A stretch of 64,000 bases of DNA, taken from assembly GCA_029866325.1 (NCBI GenBank), contig JARWZO010000024.1:62001-126000 (forward strand), given 5' to 3'. The first letter of the stretch is position 1; each line of letters starts with the position of its first letter. Below, piece by piece: positions 36,752 to 45,641 of the stretch. The position numbers and the translations under genes are program-made. This DNA comes from Fluviicola sp. GTDB lineage: Bacteria > Bacteroidota > Bacteroidia > Flavobacteriales_D > Crocinitomicaceae. The notes under the pieces were generated by a model that saw nothing but the letters and a program-made list of their open reading frames with translations, did no database searches and was not told where the DNA came from.

Positions 36752-37183
36752 ATGAAGATCCTGTTTTTGACCGTTGGTTTGTTAGCGCTTGTTGCTTGTG
36801 GCTCAAATGAAACTTGTAAGGACTGTGACGCAAAAAAAGACAAGGATACCGTTGTAGAAGTAGTTGACGATATGGAATCGGCAATGAAACGCGATACGGT
36901 AACAACTCCCTCAAAAGATCAAAAGGAAAATCACGCTAAGATTGTAAAGAAATTTGGTGAACAATGGGATTTTTGTACTTGCATTGTAGCCAATGATTCC
37001 ATTACGGATGCTTTCGAAAAGAAATTGACGCCGAAACAAGAGGAAAAATTGATGGCTCGTTGGGATTACGTTGACAAAAAGTGCAAGGAATTAACCACGT
37101 TCGACAATACAACTCCCGAAGAGCGCGCAAAACACGAAAAACGTGTGAACAAGTGTCTCAAAGAGAATGGTTTAAAGAAGTAA
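36752..37183 (+). CDS. Small charged lipoprotein
   Basis: 143 residues with a lipoprotein signal (MKILFLTVGLLALVAC, Cys16), then GSNETCKDCDAKKDKDTVVE, a segment with a CKDC pair. The rest is mostly helical and rich in Lys/Glu/Asp, with DFCTCIVANDSIT and KKCKEL, so at least four more cysteines are present. An anchored periplasmic or outer-membrane protein is likely. The family is not recognised. It has its own -7 element and precedes the metal-uptake group. Confidence 0.75.
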   Translation: MKILFLTVGLLALVACGSNETCKDCDAKKDKDTVVEVVDDMESAMKRDTVTTPSKDQKENHAKIVKKFGEQWDFCTCIVANDSITDAFEKKLTPKQEEKLMARWDYVDKKCKELTTFDNTTPEERAKHEKRVNKCLKENGLKK

Positions 37184-37243
37184 GTTCTGCCGTTCATCTG
37201 ATTTCTGTGTGAATTAATCAATCAATTGTTCTATTTTTGCAAC

Positions 37244-37576
37244 ATGTCCAAAAAATGGTGCAAATCAATTGTTTATGTAGTGCTGGTGAGCTTTATTGCA
37301 TTGCTCTTGCCAAAAGCACTGTGGCACGATTGTAACCATCAGGATCATCAACTATCTAAAAAAGAACATCTTCCGGGTAAAACAAACGTTGATCAGGGAG
37401 TTGAAAAATGTGCGGCGTGTGATCTTCACATTCCACTTTTATCCAATCCGATTCAGCATGCTTCTGCAGCTAATAAAGCGATTGTAACTCTAGAATTATT
37501 CACGGTTTTTCTGGCTGTAACGCATGCTTTTCCACTCACAGAATCACTCAGAGGTCCGCCCGTAGAAATGTCTTAA
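37244..37576 (+). CDS. Small His/Cys-rich membrane protein upstream of a TonB receptor
   Basis: 110 residues from the ATG at 37244, five bases after a -7 element (TATTTTTG, 37232-37239), so the leader would be very short. Two hydrophobic helices (about residues 8-26 and 83-101) flank a soluble loop containing HDCNHQDH and CAACDLHIPLL. The protein ends ESLRGPPVEMS, a LRGPP-type end seen in small DUF2946-like proteins. The loop could bind a transition metal such as zinc or copper. The gene lies directly before a ZnuD-like TonB receptor. The exact family is uncertain. Confidence 0.72.
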   Translation: MSKKWCKSIVYVVLVSFIALLLPKALWHDCNHQDHQLSKKEHLPGKTNVDQGVEKCAACDLHIPLLSNPIQHASAANKAIVTLELFTVFLAVTHAFPLTESLRGPPVEMS

Positions 37577-37585
37577 AACAGCTTT

Positions 37586-37608
37586 GGAGAATTTGTTCTC
37601 CTGTTTTT
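37586..37608 (+). terminator. Weak hairpin terminator between small His/Cys-rich gene and TonB receptor
   Basis: GGAGAA, loop TTTG, TTCTCC, followed by TGTTTTT. The six-bp stem sits between two genes that appear functionally linked, so it may only lower downstream expression. Confidence 0.55.
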
Positions 37609-37625
37609 AATTCATTTCGAAACTC

Positions 37626-39956
37626 ATGAAATACGTACTTATTTGCGCGTTTGTGCTGGTTTCAATGATGAACTTTGCGCAGAATTGCGGGTTTTCATTG
37701 ACAGGTACTGTGCGCGACGAACACACAAAGAATCCCGTTCCCTTTGCAAAACTGAGCATTGAGGCTCTTAATCGGCAAGCACTGGCCGATAGCTTGGGGA
37801 GTTTTACATTCTCAAATGTATGTCAGGGGCAGATTACACTGCGCTGTATTCCGCATTTTGGCTGTGAGCCAATAGACATCACGGTGGATATCCCGTATAA
37901 TTCTGAATTGATTATTGATGTTGAAACCCACATCATCGATCTGGATGAAAGCGAGGTGGTGGCTTATGTTTTCCGTCGCGAATCTCAGGCGGGAATGAAA
38001 CTTTCGGTAAATGATCTATCGAAAGTGAAGGGAAATACGCTTGGAGAGCAACTCATGCGTATTCCCGGAATGAGTACGCTGAGCACGGGCTCAAGCATTG
38101 TGAAGCCGGTTATTAATGGCATGCACAGCAATCGCATTGTGATAGTAAACAATGGAATCCGTCAGGAAGGTCAGCAGTGGGGAAGCGAGCATGCACCTGA
38201 GATTGATCCGAACCTTGCCGGAAATCTGGAGGTGATTCAGGGGGCAAACGGTTTACAATATGGTCCGGATGCCATTGGTGGTGTAATTTTAGTTTCGCCC
38301 GATCCACTACCTTATGGGAAAAACCATAGTGGTTGGTTGAAATTAGCCGCTAATTCGAATGGAAGAGGTGGAATGAGTTCAGCTCTTGTAAACGGATCGT
38401 TTAAACGTTGGTCGAAGTGGGCTTATCGGATTCATGGAACAGGACGCATCAACGGAACACAATCTGCTCCGGATTACCTGATTAAAAACACCGCTTCAAA
38501 CGATTATAGTTTCAGTGGAGCTTTCGGTTACAAAGGAACACGATTGGAGGCAGATGTTTTTTACTCGCGTTACACCTCCAACCTAGGCATTTTTACCGGT
38601 TCACATATCGGGAATTTAACCGATCTGAACGCAGCGTTTTTTGCCGAACAGCCTAAAGACAGCGGTTATTTCACGTATTCAATTGAAAAACCGAAGCAAT
38701 TCATTCAGCATCAGTTGAGTAAGTTTAACCTGATTTATCATTGGAATGAAAAAGTAAAAACAGCTGTAATTGTCGGTTATCAATACAATCTTCGTCAGGA
38801 ATACGATTTGCATAAAGCCTACAATGATAGTTTGGCAGCCCTAGATTTACCGGCATTTGAATTGAATCTATGGACAACTTCCATTGATTCTAAAACCACC
38901 ATTCAACATTCGCGCAAGCTGAAAAGTGTTGTGGGAGCCAGTTATTTTAAGCAAGACAATGCGTATGCCGGACGTTTTTTTATTCCGAATTTTCAAAAAT
39001 GGCAAGGCGGGCTCTATTATACAGGCGTTTATGAGTCTGAAAACTGGCAGTTTGATTATGGTGTTCGATACGATTTGTCGCGCCTGAAAGTCTACAAGTA
39101 CGAAGAAAATGTATTGACTTCGCCATCGCGTGATTTTGGCAATCTAAGCAGTTCAATCGGTGCATCGCGCGTGATCGGTCATCATGTCATTGTGCGTGCG
39201 AATGCAGGAACAGCTTGGCGACCGCCGTCGATCAATGAATTGTATAGCGATGGTTTGCATCACGGTGCTGCTGCTATCGAAGTGGGTGATCAGCTCCTGA
39301 AAAAAGAGTTGGTTTACAATGTGCAGGCCGGAATGCAATACAAATCGCGGTTTGCGAAGCTGGATGTCTCACTTTTTTGGAATCGATTCGACGGTTATAT
39401 CAACCTGCAACCGCAATTACCGGCACAATTGACAATAGTTGGAGCGTTTCCGGTATTTTATTACCAGCAATCAGATGTGCGTATTGCCGGACTGAACGGA
39501 GTATTTGAAATTCCAATCCGACCATGGATTTCTTATACAATTCAGGGAAACTTGCTTGTAGCTGATGATTTGGAGGCTAAGAAACCCGTTTTTGGTATTC
39601 CTTCTAATCGATTGACAAATCGTATTCATGTTGGAACAGCATTCAAAAAATCGGCTTGGTCGTGGTTTGCCGAAGTAGAAGGATTAAACGTATTTGAGCA
39701 AAAGCGCGTTTCCGAAAATGCAGATTATGTCGCACCTCCGAAAGGTTATTTTTTGCTCAACGGATCCATTGGCTTGTCTAAAAAAACAAACGGTACCCAA
39801 TCGCTACAACTTGTGTTTGAGGTATCCAATTTATTAAATACTACATATCGAGATTATATGAATCGCTTCCGTTATTTTACCGATGACTTGGGGCGAAACT
39901 GGACGATCAAAATGATTGTTCCATTTTCAATTAAGAATTTAACTAAAGACAAATAA
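37626..39956 (+). CDS. TonB-dependent receptor, ZnuD-like (probable metal importer)
   Basis: 776 residues with a signal peptide (MKYVLICAFVLVSMMNFA, then Q). Residues 22-105 form a carboxypeptidase-regulatory-like domain with several cysteines (FSNVCQGQITLRCIPHFGCE). The plug follows with RIPGMSTLSTGSSIVKPVIN, GIRQEGQQWGSEHAPEIDPN and VIQGANGLQYGPDAIGG; the SEHAPEIDP motif resembles zinc receptors of the ZnuD type. A long barrel ends in WTIKMIVPFSIKNLTKDK. It would take up a metal or metal complex through the outer membrane using TonB energy. Neighbours are a His/Cys-rich membrane protein and a lipoprotein starting one base after its stop. Substrate is inferred. Confidence 0.87.
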   Translation: MKYVLICAFVLVSMMNFAQNCGFSLTGTVRDEHTKNPVPFAKLSIEALNRQALADSLGSFTFSNVCQGQITLRCIPHFGCEPIDITVDIPYNSELIIDVETHIIDLDESEVVAYVFRRESQAGMKLSVNDLSKVKGNTLGEQLMRIPGMSTLSTGSSIVKPVINGMHSNRIVIVNNGIRQEGQQWGSEHAPEIDPNLAGNLEVIQGANGLQYGPDAIGGVILVSPDPLPYGKNHSGWLKLAANSNGRGGMSSALVNGSFKRWSKWAYRIHGTGRINGTQSAPDYLIKNTASNDYSFSGAFGYKGTRLEADVFYSRYTSNLGIFTGSHIGNLTDLNAAFFAEQPKDSGYFTYSIEKPKQFIQHQLSKFNLIYHWNEKVKTAVIVGYQYNLRQEYDLHKAYNDSLAALDLPAFELNLWTTSIDSKTTIQHSRKLKSVVGASYFKQDNAYAGRFFIPNFQKWQGGLYYTGVYESENWQFDYGVRYDLSRLKVYKYEENVLTSPSRDFGNLSSSIGASRVIGHHVIVRANAGTAWRPPSINELYSDGLHHGAAAIEVGDQLLKKELVYNVQAGMQYKSRFAKLDVSLFWNRFDGYINLQPQLPAQLTIVGAFPVFYYQQSDVRIAGLNGVFEIPIRPWISYTIQGNLLVADDLEAKKPVFGIPSNRLTNRIHVGTAFKKSAWSWFAEVEGLNVFEQKRVSENADYVAPPKGYFLLNGSIGLSKKTNGTQSLQLVFEVSNLLNTTYRDYMNRFRYFTDDLGRNWTIKMIVPFSIKNLTKDK

Positions 39957-39957
39957 T

Positions 39958-40515
39958 ATGAAGATTATCAGTATTTTATCAATTGTATTAGCATTGACTT
40001 TTATTGGTGCATGTAAAAAGAAGAAAAAGGATGAAGTTACCAATCCACCAGTGGTGAATGAGGAGGAATTGATCACTACTTTTCGTATTACATTCACAGA
40101 TGCGGCAGGTGTTCAGCCAACGGTAATAGCTCAGTTTGTGGATTTGGACGGAACGGGCGGCAATGCGCCAACTGTTTTTGATACGATTCGTTTACAGGCG
40201 AATACCAGTTACAATGCTTCGATCACATTATTGAATGAAAGTGTTAATCCGGCAGAGGATCTTACTGTTGAAGTGCAGGCAGAAGATCAGGACCATTTGT
40301 TTTGTTTCTCACCGACAGGAACGTTGAATTTGGGTATTACAAGAACCGATTCAGATGGAACATACGAGGTAGGATTGCTAAGTTCGTGGGTTACACAGGC
40401 CATTTCTACTGGAGAAACAACGATTACCCTGAAGCATCAGCCTGGAGTGAAAAACGGGCAATGTGATCCGGGAGAAACGGATATTGAATTGACCTTTCAT
40501 ACGATTATTGAATAA
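39958..40515 (+). CDS. Lipoprotein paired with the TonB receptor
   Basis: 185 residues with a lipoprotein signal ending GAC at Cys19 and a basic stretch KKKKKDE. The mature part is strand-rich and acidic, for example VIAQFVDLDGTGGNAPTVFD and ETTITLKHQPGVKNGQCDPG. It starts one base after the TonB receptor stop and ends the transcript, with a terminator 27 bases later. Small lipoproteins in this position often serve as surface-exposed or periplasmic partners of the receptor. No named family is recognised. Confidence 0.78.
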   Translation: MKIISILSIVLALTFIGACKKKKKDEVTNPPVVNEEELITTFRITFTDAAGVQPTVIAQFVDLDGTGGNAPTVFDTIRLQANTSYNASITLLNESVNPAEDLTVEVQAEDQDHLFCFSPTGTLNLGITRTDSDGTYEVGLLSSWVTQAISTGETTITLKHQPGVKNGQCDPGETDIELTFHTIIE

Positions 40516-40542
40516 TCGGTTTAAAAATCGATATGTAGTAAG

Positions 40543-40570
40543 AAAAACCGGGCGGTAAATCCGGTTTTTT
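40543..40570 (+). terminator. Rho-independent terminator after the TonB-receptor group
   Basis: AAAAACCGG (40543-40551) pairs with CCGGTTTTT (40561-40569) with a nine-base loop and a T-run. It ends the rightward transcript. Confidence 0.82.
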
Positions 40571-40583
40571 GTGTTTTTAGGTA

Positions 40584-40658
40584 AAAAACTGTTCGTAATA
40601 TTGCGAATTTACGTGTGTTTATTTGATATGCCAATTTGCAATATTACGAACGGTTTTT
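40584..40658. repeat. Long AT-rich hairpin between convergent transcripts
   Basis: Arms 40584-40610 and 40633-40658 are inverted copies of about 26 bases with three or four differences (core CGTAATATTGC / GCAATATTACG). It lies between the rightward terminator and the leftward GAPDH terminator. It may be a dispersed palindrome or a back-up transcript end. Confidence 0.6.
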
Positions 40659-40662
40659 CTTT

Positions 40663-40699
40663 ACAAAAAAAAGCCGATCCACTTTAGGCAGACCGGCTT
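40663..40699 (-). terminator. Rho-independent terminator of the GAPDH gene
   Basis: On the minus strand AAGCCGGTC and GATCGGCTT pair (9 bp, one G-T) around TGCCTAAAGTG, followed by eight T. It begins 21 bases after the GAPDH stop. Confidence 0.88.
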
Positions 40700-40719
40700 C
40701 TCCAATTATTTTCAATCGA

Positions 40720-42171
40720 TTAATAGTAAATCAATCGACGCACTTTAGTCACATATTTCGCTAAACGAATTACTTGTTTCGTGTAACCGAACTCATTGTC
40801 GTACCACGCATACAATACCACATTTTTACCATCGTTTGAAACGATTGTTGCATGTGAATCATAAACTGAACAACAAGTGTTACCGATAATATCGCTAGAT
40901 ACCAATTCAGGATCATACGAGTAGAAAATCTGGTTCACCAATTCACCTTCCAAAGAAGCACGACGAATTACGTTGTTGACATCTTCAATGGTAGTTGTTT
41001 TGTTCAATTCCAATGAAAGAATGGCCAATGAACCGTTTGGAGTAGGTACACGCACTGCGTTTGCCGTCAATTTGTCTTTCAAATCCGGAATCACTTTTGT
41101 TACCGCAGCACCCGCTCCGGTAGAAGTAATGACCATGTTGATGGCAGCTGAACGACCGCGGCGTGAACTTTTGTGCATGTTATCCAATAAGTTTTGGTCA
41201 TTGGTATAAGCATGAACGGTTTCAATGTGTCCTTTTACCACACCAAACTCATCATTGATCACTTTCAAGATAGGAGAGATCGCGTTGGTGGTACAAGAAG
41301 CTGCTGAATAAATCTTCTCCGTTTCAATTTCCAACGTTCCTTGATTGATTCCGTAAACAACATTTGGGATTTCTTTACCCGGTGCTGTCAACAATACACG
41401 GGAAGCGCCTTTTGCCTGTAAGTGACGCGATAAAGCTTCGCGATTGGTAAAAACACCCGTGTTGTCAATGATCAACGCGTTGTTGATGCCGTATTTTGTG
41501 TAATCGATGTCTTCAGGATTGGCAGCATCGATCATACGCACGATTTGTCCGTTGATGATCAACGAACTGTTTGCCAAATCTTCTACTACCGAACCTTTAA
41601 ATGCACCGTGAACAGAATCACTGCGCAACAAAGCTGCACGTTTGATGATGTCTTTATCGGTAGCTCCACGTGTTACGATAGCACGCAAACGCAATTGTTG
41701 TCCTTTACCGGCTTGTTTGATCAACTCACGAGCTGCCAAACGACCGATACGACCAAAACCATACAATACCACATCGCGTGGTGTGAAACTGTCGCCGGCT
41801 CCTTTAGCAAAACCACCTAATTTGGTAGAAAGGAAATCTGCTTTTGAAGTAAACGTAGTTCCTTCAGCTGCCCATTCACTTGCTAATTTACCGATGTCGA
41901 TTTTTGCCGGAGCAAGATCCATCTTCATCAATTCCTCTGCCAATGCGGCGCTGGTTTCGATGTCGATCGGTTTGTTGACCACTTTAGCTGCGTATTCGTG
42001 CAGATTCAGGATCTCCGAAATGGTGATGTCCGTCAAGTGATTGCGAAACAATACCAATTCAATTCCTTTGTCATACAACAACTCACCTACGTGACTTGAT
42101 AATTTAACAGCAGCGCGTTCGCGTTGAACGTGCGAGTTGAGCTCTTTTTCGTAGCCTACTGCAGCTTCCAT
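40720..42171 (-). CDS. Glyceraldehyde-3-phosphate dehydrogenase with N-terminal extension
   Basis: 483 residues, against about 335 for classical GAPDH. Residues 1-130 are a helical extension without a known domain. The NAD-binding fold begins at VVLYGFGRIGRLAARELIK (glycines 138-144) and the catalytic Cys293 is in SAASCTTNAISP. Later motifs ETVHAYTNDQNLLDN, NMVITSTGAGAAVTKVIPDL and YAWYDNEFGYTKQV are all present. The enzyme interconverts glyceraldehyde 3-phosphate and 1,3-bisphosphoglycerate in glycolysis or gluconeogenesis. Long-form GAPDHs occur in Bacteroidota; the role of the extension is not known. A terminator follows, and the rpoD terminator precedes it, so it is a separate transcript. 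Confidence 0.93.
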   Translation of the reverse strand: MEAAVGYEKELNSHVQRERAAVKLSSHVGELLYDKGIELVLFRNHLTDITISEILNLHEYAAKVVNKPIDIETSAALAEELMKMDLAPAKIDIGKLASEWAAEGTTFTSKADFLSTKLGGFAKGAGDSFTPRDVVLYGFGRIGRLAARELIKQAGKGQQLRLRAIVTRGATDKDIIKRAALLRSDSVHGAFKGSVVEDLANSSLIINGQIVRMIDAANPEDIDYTKYGINNALIIDNTGVFTNREALSRHLQAKGASRVLLTAPGKEIPNVVYGINQGTLEIETEKIYSAASCTTNAISPILKVINDEFGVVKGHIETVHAYTNDQNLLDNMHKSSRRGRSAAINMVITSTGAGAAVTKVIPDLKDKLTANAVRVPTPNGSLAILSLELNKTTTIEDVNNVIRRASLEGELVNQIFYSYDPELVSSDIIGNTCCSVYDSHATIVSNDGKNVVLYAWYDNEFGYTKQVIRLAKYVTKVRRLIYY

Positions 42172-42218
42172 TTGCTTTTACCTATTGATTATTAAACGAT
42201 TATACACTTTTCTTAAAA

Positions 42219-42253
42219 CTAAAAAAGGCCGCCCGCGTTTGCAGACAGCCTTT
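42219..42253 (-). terminator. Rho-independent terminator of rpoD
   Basis: On the minus strand, a 13-bp stem with three G-T pairs (arms 42241-42253 and 42224-42236) and a four-base loop is followed by six T. It starts five bases after the rpoD stop. Confidence 0.9.
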
Positions 42254-42257
42254 CCTG

Positions 42258-43124
42258 TTATCCTAAATATGCTTTCAACAACTTATTGCGAGAGGTGTGT
42301 CGCAGTCGTCGGATGGCTTTTTCCTTTATCTGACGAACGCGCTCGCGGGTCAGATTGAATTTCGCGCCGATTTCTTCTAGCGTTAATCCGTGGTTCATAC
42401 CGATTCCGAAGAATAAACGGATGATTTCACGTTCTTTATCTGTCAAGGTGCTCAATGAACGTTCGATTTCGCGTTGCAACGATTCTGCCATCAAGGCGTG
42501 ATCGGCTTTCGGAGAATCGGTATTGGCCATTACATCCATCAATGTACCACCATCTTCCGAAGAAGACAAAGGTGCGTCCATTGATACGTGACGACCGGAT
42601 ACGTTTAAGCTTTCTTTGATTTTATCTTCAGGAACTTCCAATGCTTCTGCCAATTCTTCAGCGGAAGGCGGACGTTCGAATTCTTGCTCTAAACGCGAGA
42701 ATGCTTTGTTGATTTTGTTCAAAGAACCAACCTGATTCAACGGCAAACGTACAATACGTGCTTGTTCTGCCAATGCTTGCAAAATGGATTGACGAATCCA
42801 CCAAACAGCGTACGAAATGAATTTAAAACCACGTGTTTCGTCAAACTTCTGTGCCGCTTTAATCAAACCTAAGTTTCCTTCGTTGATCAAATCGGGTAGT
42901 GTAAGACCTTGATTTTGATATTGTTTGGCTACTGAAACGACGAATCGTAAGTTAGCGCGGGTCAGCTTCTCCAATGCACGTTGGTCACCTTGTTTGATGC
43001 GGCGAGCCAATTCTACTTCTTCCTCAGCTGTGATTAACTCCTCTTTACCAATGTCTTGCAGATACTTGTCTAAGGATTGACTTTCTCGATTGGTAATGGA
43101 TTTTGTAATCTTTAATTGTCTCAT
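42258..43124 (-). CDS. rpoD: Primary sigma-70 family RNA polymerase sigma factor
   Basis: 288 residues, the short form usual for Bacteroidota, lacking region 1.1. The ATG at 43122-43124 ([20 protein letters not shown]) is the family start; the open frame extends to 43244 but crosses the promoter. Region 1.2/2 contains [37 protein letters not shown] and [20 protein letters not shown]. Region 3 follows with [17 protein letters not shown]. Region 4 has the helix-turn-helix [20 protein letters not shown]. It directs housekeeping transcription from TAnnTTTG-type promoters like those annotated here. It is flanked by its own promoter and terminator. Confidence 0.95.
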   Translation of the reverse strand: MRQLKITKSITNRESQSLDKYLQDIGKEELITAEEEVELARRIKQGDQRALEKLTRANLRFVVSVAKQYQNQGLTLPDLINEGNLGLIKAAQKFDETRGFKFISYAVWWIRQSILQALAEQARIVRLPLNQVGSLNKINKAFSRLEQEFERPPSAEELAEALEVPEDKIKESLNVSGRHVSMDAPLSSSEDGGTLMDVMANTDSPKADHALMAESLQREIERSLSTLTDKEREIIRLFFGIGMNHGLTLEEIGAKFNLTRERVRQIKEKAIRRLRHTSRNKLLKAYLG

Positions 43125-43166
43125 GTAATGAACTCCGATTAATAATGATTTCTTAAAATCAGGGTG

Positions 43167-43199
43167 CAAAGTTACGACGAAAAGAAAGTGATTTCCAAA
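43167..43199 (-). promoter_or_regulatory. Promoter of rpoD
   Basis: On the minus strand TTTG (43199-43196), a 21-base spacer, then TAACTTTG (43174-43167), a full match to the Bacteroidota consensus. It is 43 bases upstream of the rpoD ATG and inside the falsely extended reading frame, which confirms the shorter start. Confidence 0.7.
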
Positions 43200-43212
43200 T
43201 ATAAAAAGCAGA

Positions 43213-43240
43213 TTTTTGAGAGATTTCCGCCTCTCAAAAA
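43213..43240 (-). terminator. Hairpin terminator of degP
   Basis: Arms TTTTTGAGAG and CTCTCAAAAA (43213-43222 and 43231-43240) give a perfect 10-bp stem, 32 bases after the degP stop and just before the rpoD promoter. The following T-tract is interrupted. Confidence 0.65.
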
Positions 43241-43272
43241 CCATGCCTTAACGTTTTTTGTGTGAATTAAGC

Positions 43273-44739
43273 CTACAATCCGAAGCCGAGGTATTCTTTT
43301 TTACCGCTTTCCAAAATGACTTCAAGTAAAACACCGCCTTTATAATTATTTAACTTTGAGGTTAAATCCTCAGGAGAATCAACCGGTTCCTGATTGAATT
43401 TCGAAATCACCATTCCTTCTTGTAATCCAAGTGAACGCAGTTTTCCGGGTTCCAATGTTTTTACTTTTACACCATTAGAAATATTGAGTTCTTTTTTCTC
43501 TTTTGCCGATAATTCTGCGAAAGTTGCTCCCAAAGCAGAAGTTTTACTCATTTCTTCTTTCGATTTAAGATCGGTGGCGCCATCTGCCGAGCGCAAAACC
43601 ACTTCTTTGATTTCCTGTTCGCCGTCTTCTGTGCGCAACGTCAAAGACACTTTATCGCCAGGACGACGTTTTCCGATTTCTTCCTGCAATTCTGCCACAG
43701 AGTTCACATCTTTCGATCCTACTTTTAAAATCACGGAATTGGCTTTAATACCCGCTTTTTCAGCACCTCCGTCTTCGGTAACCGAACTGATGAACACGCC
43801 TTTTGTAGAAGGCAGGTCGTTTTTTTCTTTGATTTCCTGATTGATATCAGCGATTTGAACTCCCAAATAACCACGCTGCACTACACCGAAATCGATGATA
43901 TCGCGCATTACCTTATTAACAAGGTTCACCGGTACAGCAAAACTGTAGCCCGAATAAGAACCGGTTTGCGAAGCAATTGCAGTGTTGATTCCAACCAATT
44001 CGCCTCTGGTATTTACCAACGCACCACCACTGTTTCCGGGATTGACAGCAGCATCCGTTTGAATGAACGATTCTATCGGAACGGCTGTAGCACGCGTTTT
44101 GTCTGACAATAAGTTGATGTTGCGCGCCTTTGCACTTACAATTCCGGCTGTTACGGTAGAAGTGAGGTTAAACGGATTTCCTACGGCTAAGACCCATTCG
44201 CCAATGCGTAAATCGTCACTGTTTCCAAGTGGAATAGGTTTCAACCCCGATGCTTCAATTTTCAGTACAGCGATATCCGTGGAGGGATCCGTACCAATTA
44301 CTGTTGCCGTGTATTTTGAATTGTCGTTGAGAATGACTTCAATTTCACTGGCATCTTCGATTACGTGGTTGTTGGTAACAATGTATCCTTCCGAAGAAAC
44401 AATAACTCCCGAACCCGATCCGGCTCCGTATTGTTTGTATTCGCGATTTCCGGTTCCCGGTCCGTAAAAGAATTCATACAACGGATCGCGCTGCACGGTT
44501 GTTTTGACCACTTTGGTTGTTACGTGAACCACCGAGTTGATCGTACTTTCGGAGGCTTCGATAAAACCTTCCGTTCCTGCAGGCACTCCGCTATAGTTTA
44601 CTTGATGTGCGAAACGATTTCCATCAATTACTTCATCGGATAATGAAGAATAACTGGTTGCATTGAGGATATAACCGAACGCAAATGGTACCATCCCTCC
44701 CAGGATACCAACTCCCAGGTATTTCCATGTGTTGCTCAT
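43273..44739 (-). CDS. Do/DegP-like serine protease with two PDZ domains
   Basis: 488 residues. A hydrophobic segment at about 7-25 is a signal or membrane anchor. The trypsin-like domain has His125 (TNNHVIEDA), Asp155 (DPSTDIAVLK) and Ser237 (NPGNSGGAL). PDZ1 covers about residues 275-365 (GYLGVQIADINQEIKEKNDL, GGAEKAGIKANSVILKVG) and PDZ2 about 395-485 (LRSLGLQEGMVISKFNQEPV). It degrades or refolds misfolded proteins in the periplasm under envelope stress. It is divergent from dapF, separated by 113 bases. A possible minus-strand -7 (TATAATTG) lies in that gap. Confidence 0.94.
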   Translation of the reverse strand: MSNTWKYLGVGILGGMVPFAFGYILNATSYSSLSDEVIDGNRFAHQVNYSGVPAGTEGFIEASESTINSVVHVTTKVVKTTVQRDPLYEFFYGPGTGNREYKQYGAGSGSGVIVSSEGYIVTNNHVIEDASEIEVILNDNSKYTATVIGTDPSTDIAVLKIEASGLKPIPLGNSDDLRIGEWVLAVGNPFNLTSTVTAGIVSAKARNINLLSDKTRATAVPIESFIQTDAAVNPGNSGGALVNTRGELVGINTAIASQTGSYSGYSFAVPVNLVNKVMRDIIDFGVVQRGYLGVQIADINQEIKEKNDLPSTKGVFISSVTEDGGAEKAGIKANSVILKVGSKDVNSVAELQEEIGKRRPGDKVSLTLRTEDGEQEIKEVVLRSADGATDLKSKEEMSKTSALGATFAELSAKEKKELNISNGVKVKTLEPGKLRSLGLQEGMVISKFNQEPVDSPEDLTSKLNNYKGGVLLEVILESGKKEYLGFGL

Positions 44740-44797
44740 AGTTGAATCTTTTTTTGAATTTTAATCACAATTATAATGCGATTAGATGCATCATTGT

Positions 44798-44805
44798 TAC
44801 TTTTG
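44798..44805 (+). promoter_or_regulatory. Putative -7 element of the dapF operon
   Basis: TACTTTTG is a full match to TAnnTTTG, 48 bases before the dapF ATG. No TTG is at the ideal -33 distance. Confidence 0.45.
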
Positions 44806-44852
44806 GACGTTAAAGATTGTTAAGCAAAAACGGCCTTTACAGCACGATAATT

Positions 44853-45641
44853 ATGAGTATACCCTTTGTAAAATACCAAGGCACCGGCAACGATTTTGTG
44901 ATGATCGATAATCGCAAAGGGAAATGGAATAATCTGACTATTCCGTCCATTCAAGCAATGTGTGATCGTAAATTCGGTATTGGAGCCGACGGGTTAATTA
45001 AACTCAATTCATCTGTGGATGTTGATTTTGATGTAGATTATTATAATGCCGACGGTTCCAAAAGTTTTTGCGGAAATGGAGCGCGCTGTGCCGTGGCATT
45101 CGCTAAACAAAACGGTATTGATACATCTGCCGTGCGATTCACAGCTATTGATGGTGAACACTTGGCTTCGCATGTGGGAGATATTGTTTCGTTGTTGATG
45201 AATGAGGTACATGCCGTGCAAAAACAAGGGGAAAACTATATTATAGATACCGGTTCTCCGCACTACATTCGTTTTGTGGAAAAGGTGGAAGGCTTCCCCG
45301 TTTACGAAGAAGGATTTAAGATTCGTTATTCGGACACCTATAAAACCGAAGGAATCAACGTGAATTTTGTAGAAGTAACCGGCGAACGGGATTTGTTTGT
45401 GATGACTTACGAACGTGGTGTGGAAGATGAAACACTTTCATGCGGAACAGGTGTTACAGCCGCTGCATTGGCTTATGCGATCAAAAAAGAGCTGATGGGA
45501 CCACAAGTGATTTCCATTAAAACAAAAGGTGGTGGCTTGCAGGTAACGTTCACCCGAACAGGACCTGAAACGTTTGAACGGATATTCCTAATCGGTCCGG
45601 CTATTAAAGTGTTTGAAGGAGTTTACAATGGCAGGATTTGA
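44853..45641 (+). CDS. dapF: Diaminopimelate epimerase
   Basis: 262 residues from the ATG at 44853; an in-frame TTG at 44817 would add an atypical leader. The enzyme converts LL- to meso-diaminopimelate for lysine and peptidoglycan synthesis, using two cysteines: Cys73 (SFCGNGARC) and Cys197 (LSCGTGVTAAALAY). Other signatures are YQGTGNDFVMIDN and DTGSPHYIRFV. It begins a six-gene rightward run. Its last 14 bases overlap the next gene. meso-DAP production fits mpl and the murein enzymes in this window. Confidence 0.95.
   Translation: MSIPFVKYQGTGNDFVMIDNRKGKWNNLTIPSIQAMCDRKFGIGADGLIKLNSSVDVDFDVDYYNADGSKSFCGNGARCAVAFAKQNGIDTSAVRFTAIDGEHLASHVGDIVSLLMNEVHAVQKQGENYIIDTGSPHYIRFVEKVEGFPVYEEGFKIRYSDTYKTEGINVNFVEVTGERDLFVMTYERGVEDETLSCGTGVTAAALAYAIKKELMGPQVISIKTKGGGLQVTFTRTGPETFERIFLIGPAIKVFEGVYNGRI

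Noticed and set aside
37226-37243. Upstream start for the His/Cys-rich small protein
   Set aside because: It would place the start codon upstream of the -7 promoter element at 37232-37239.
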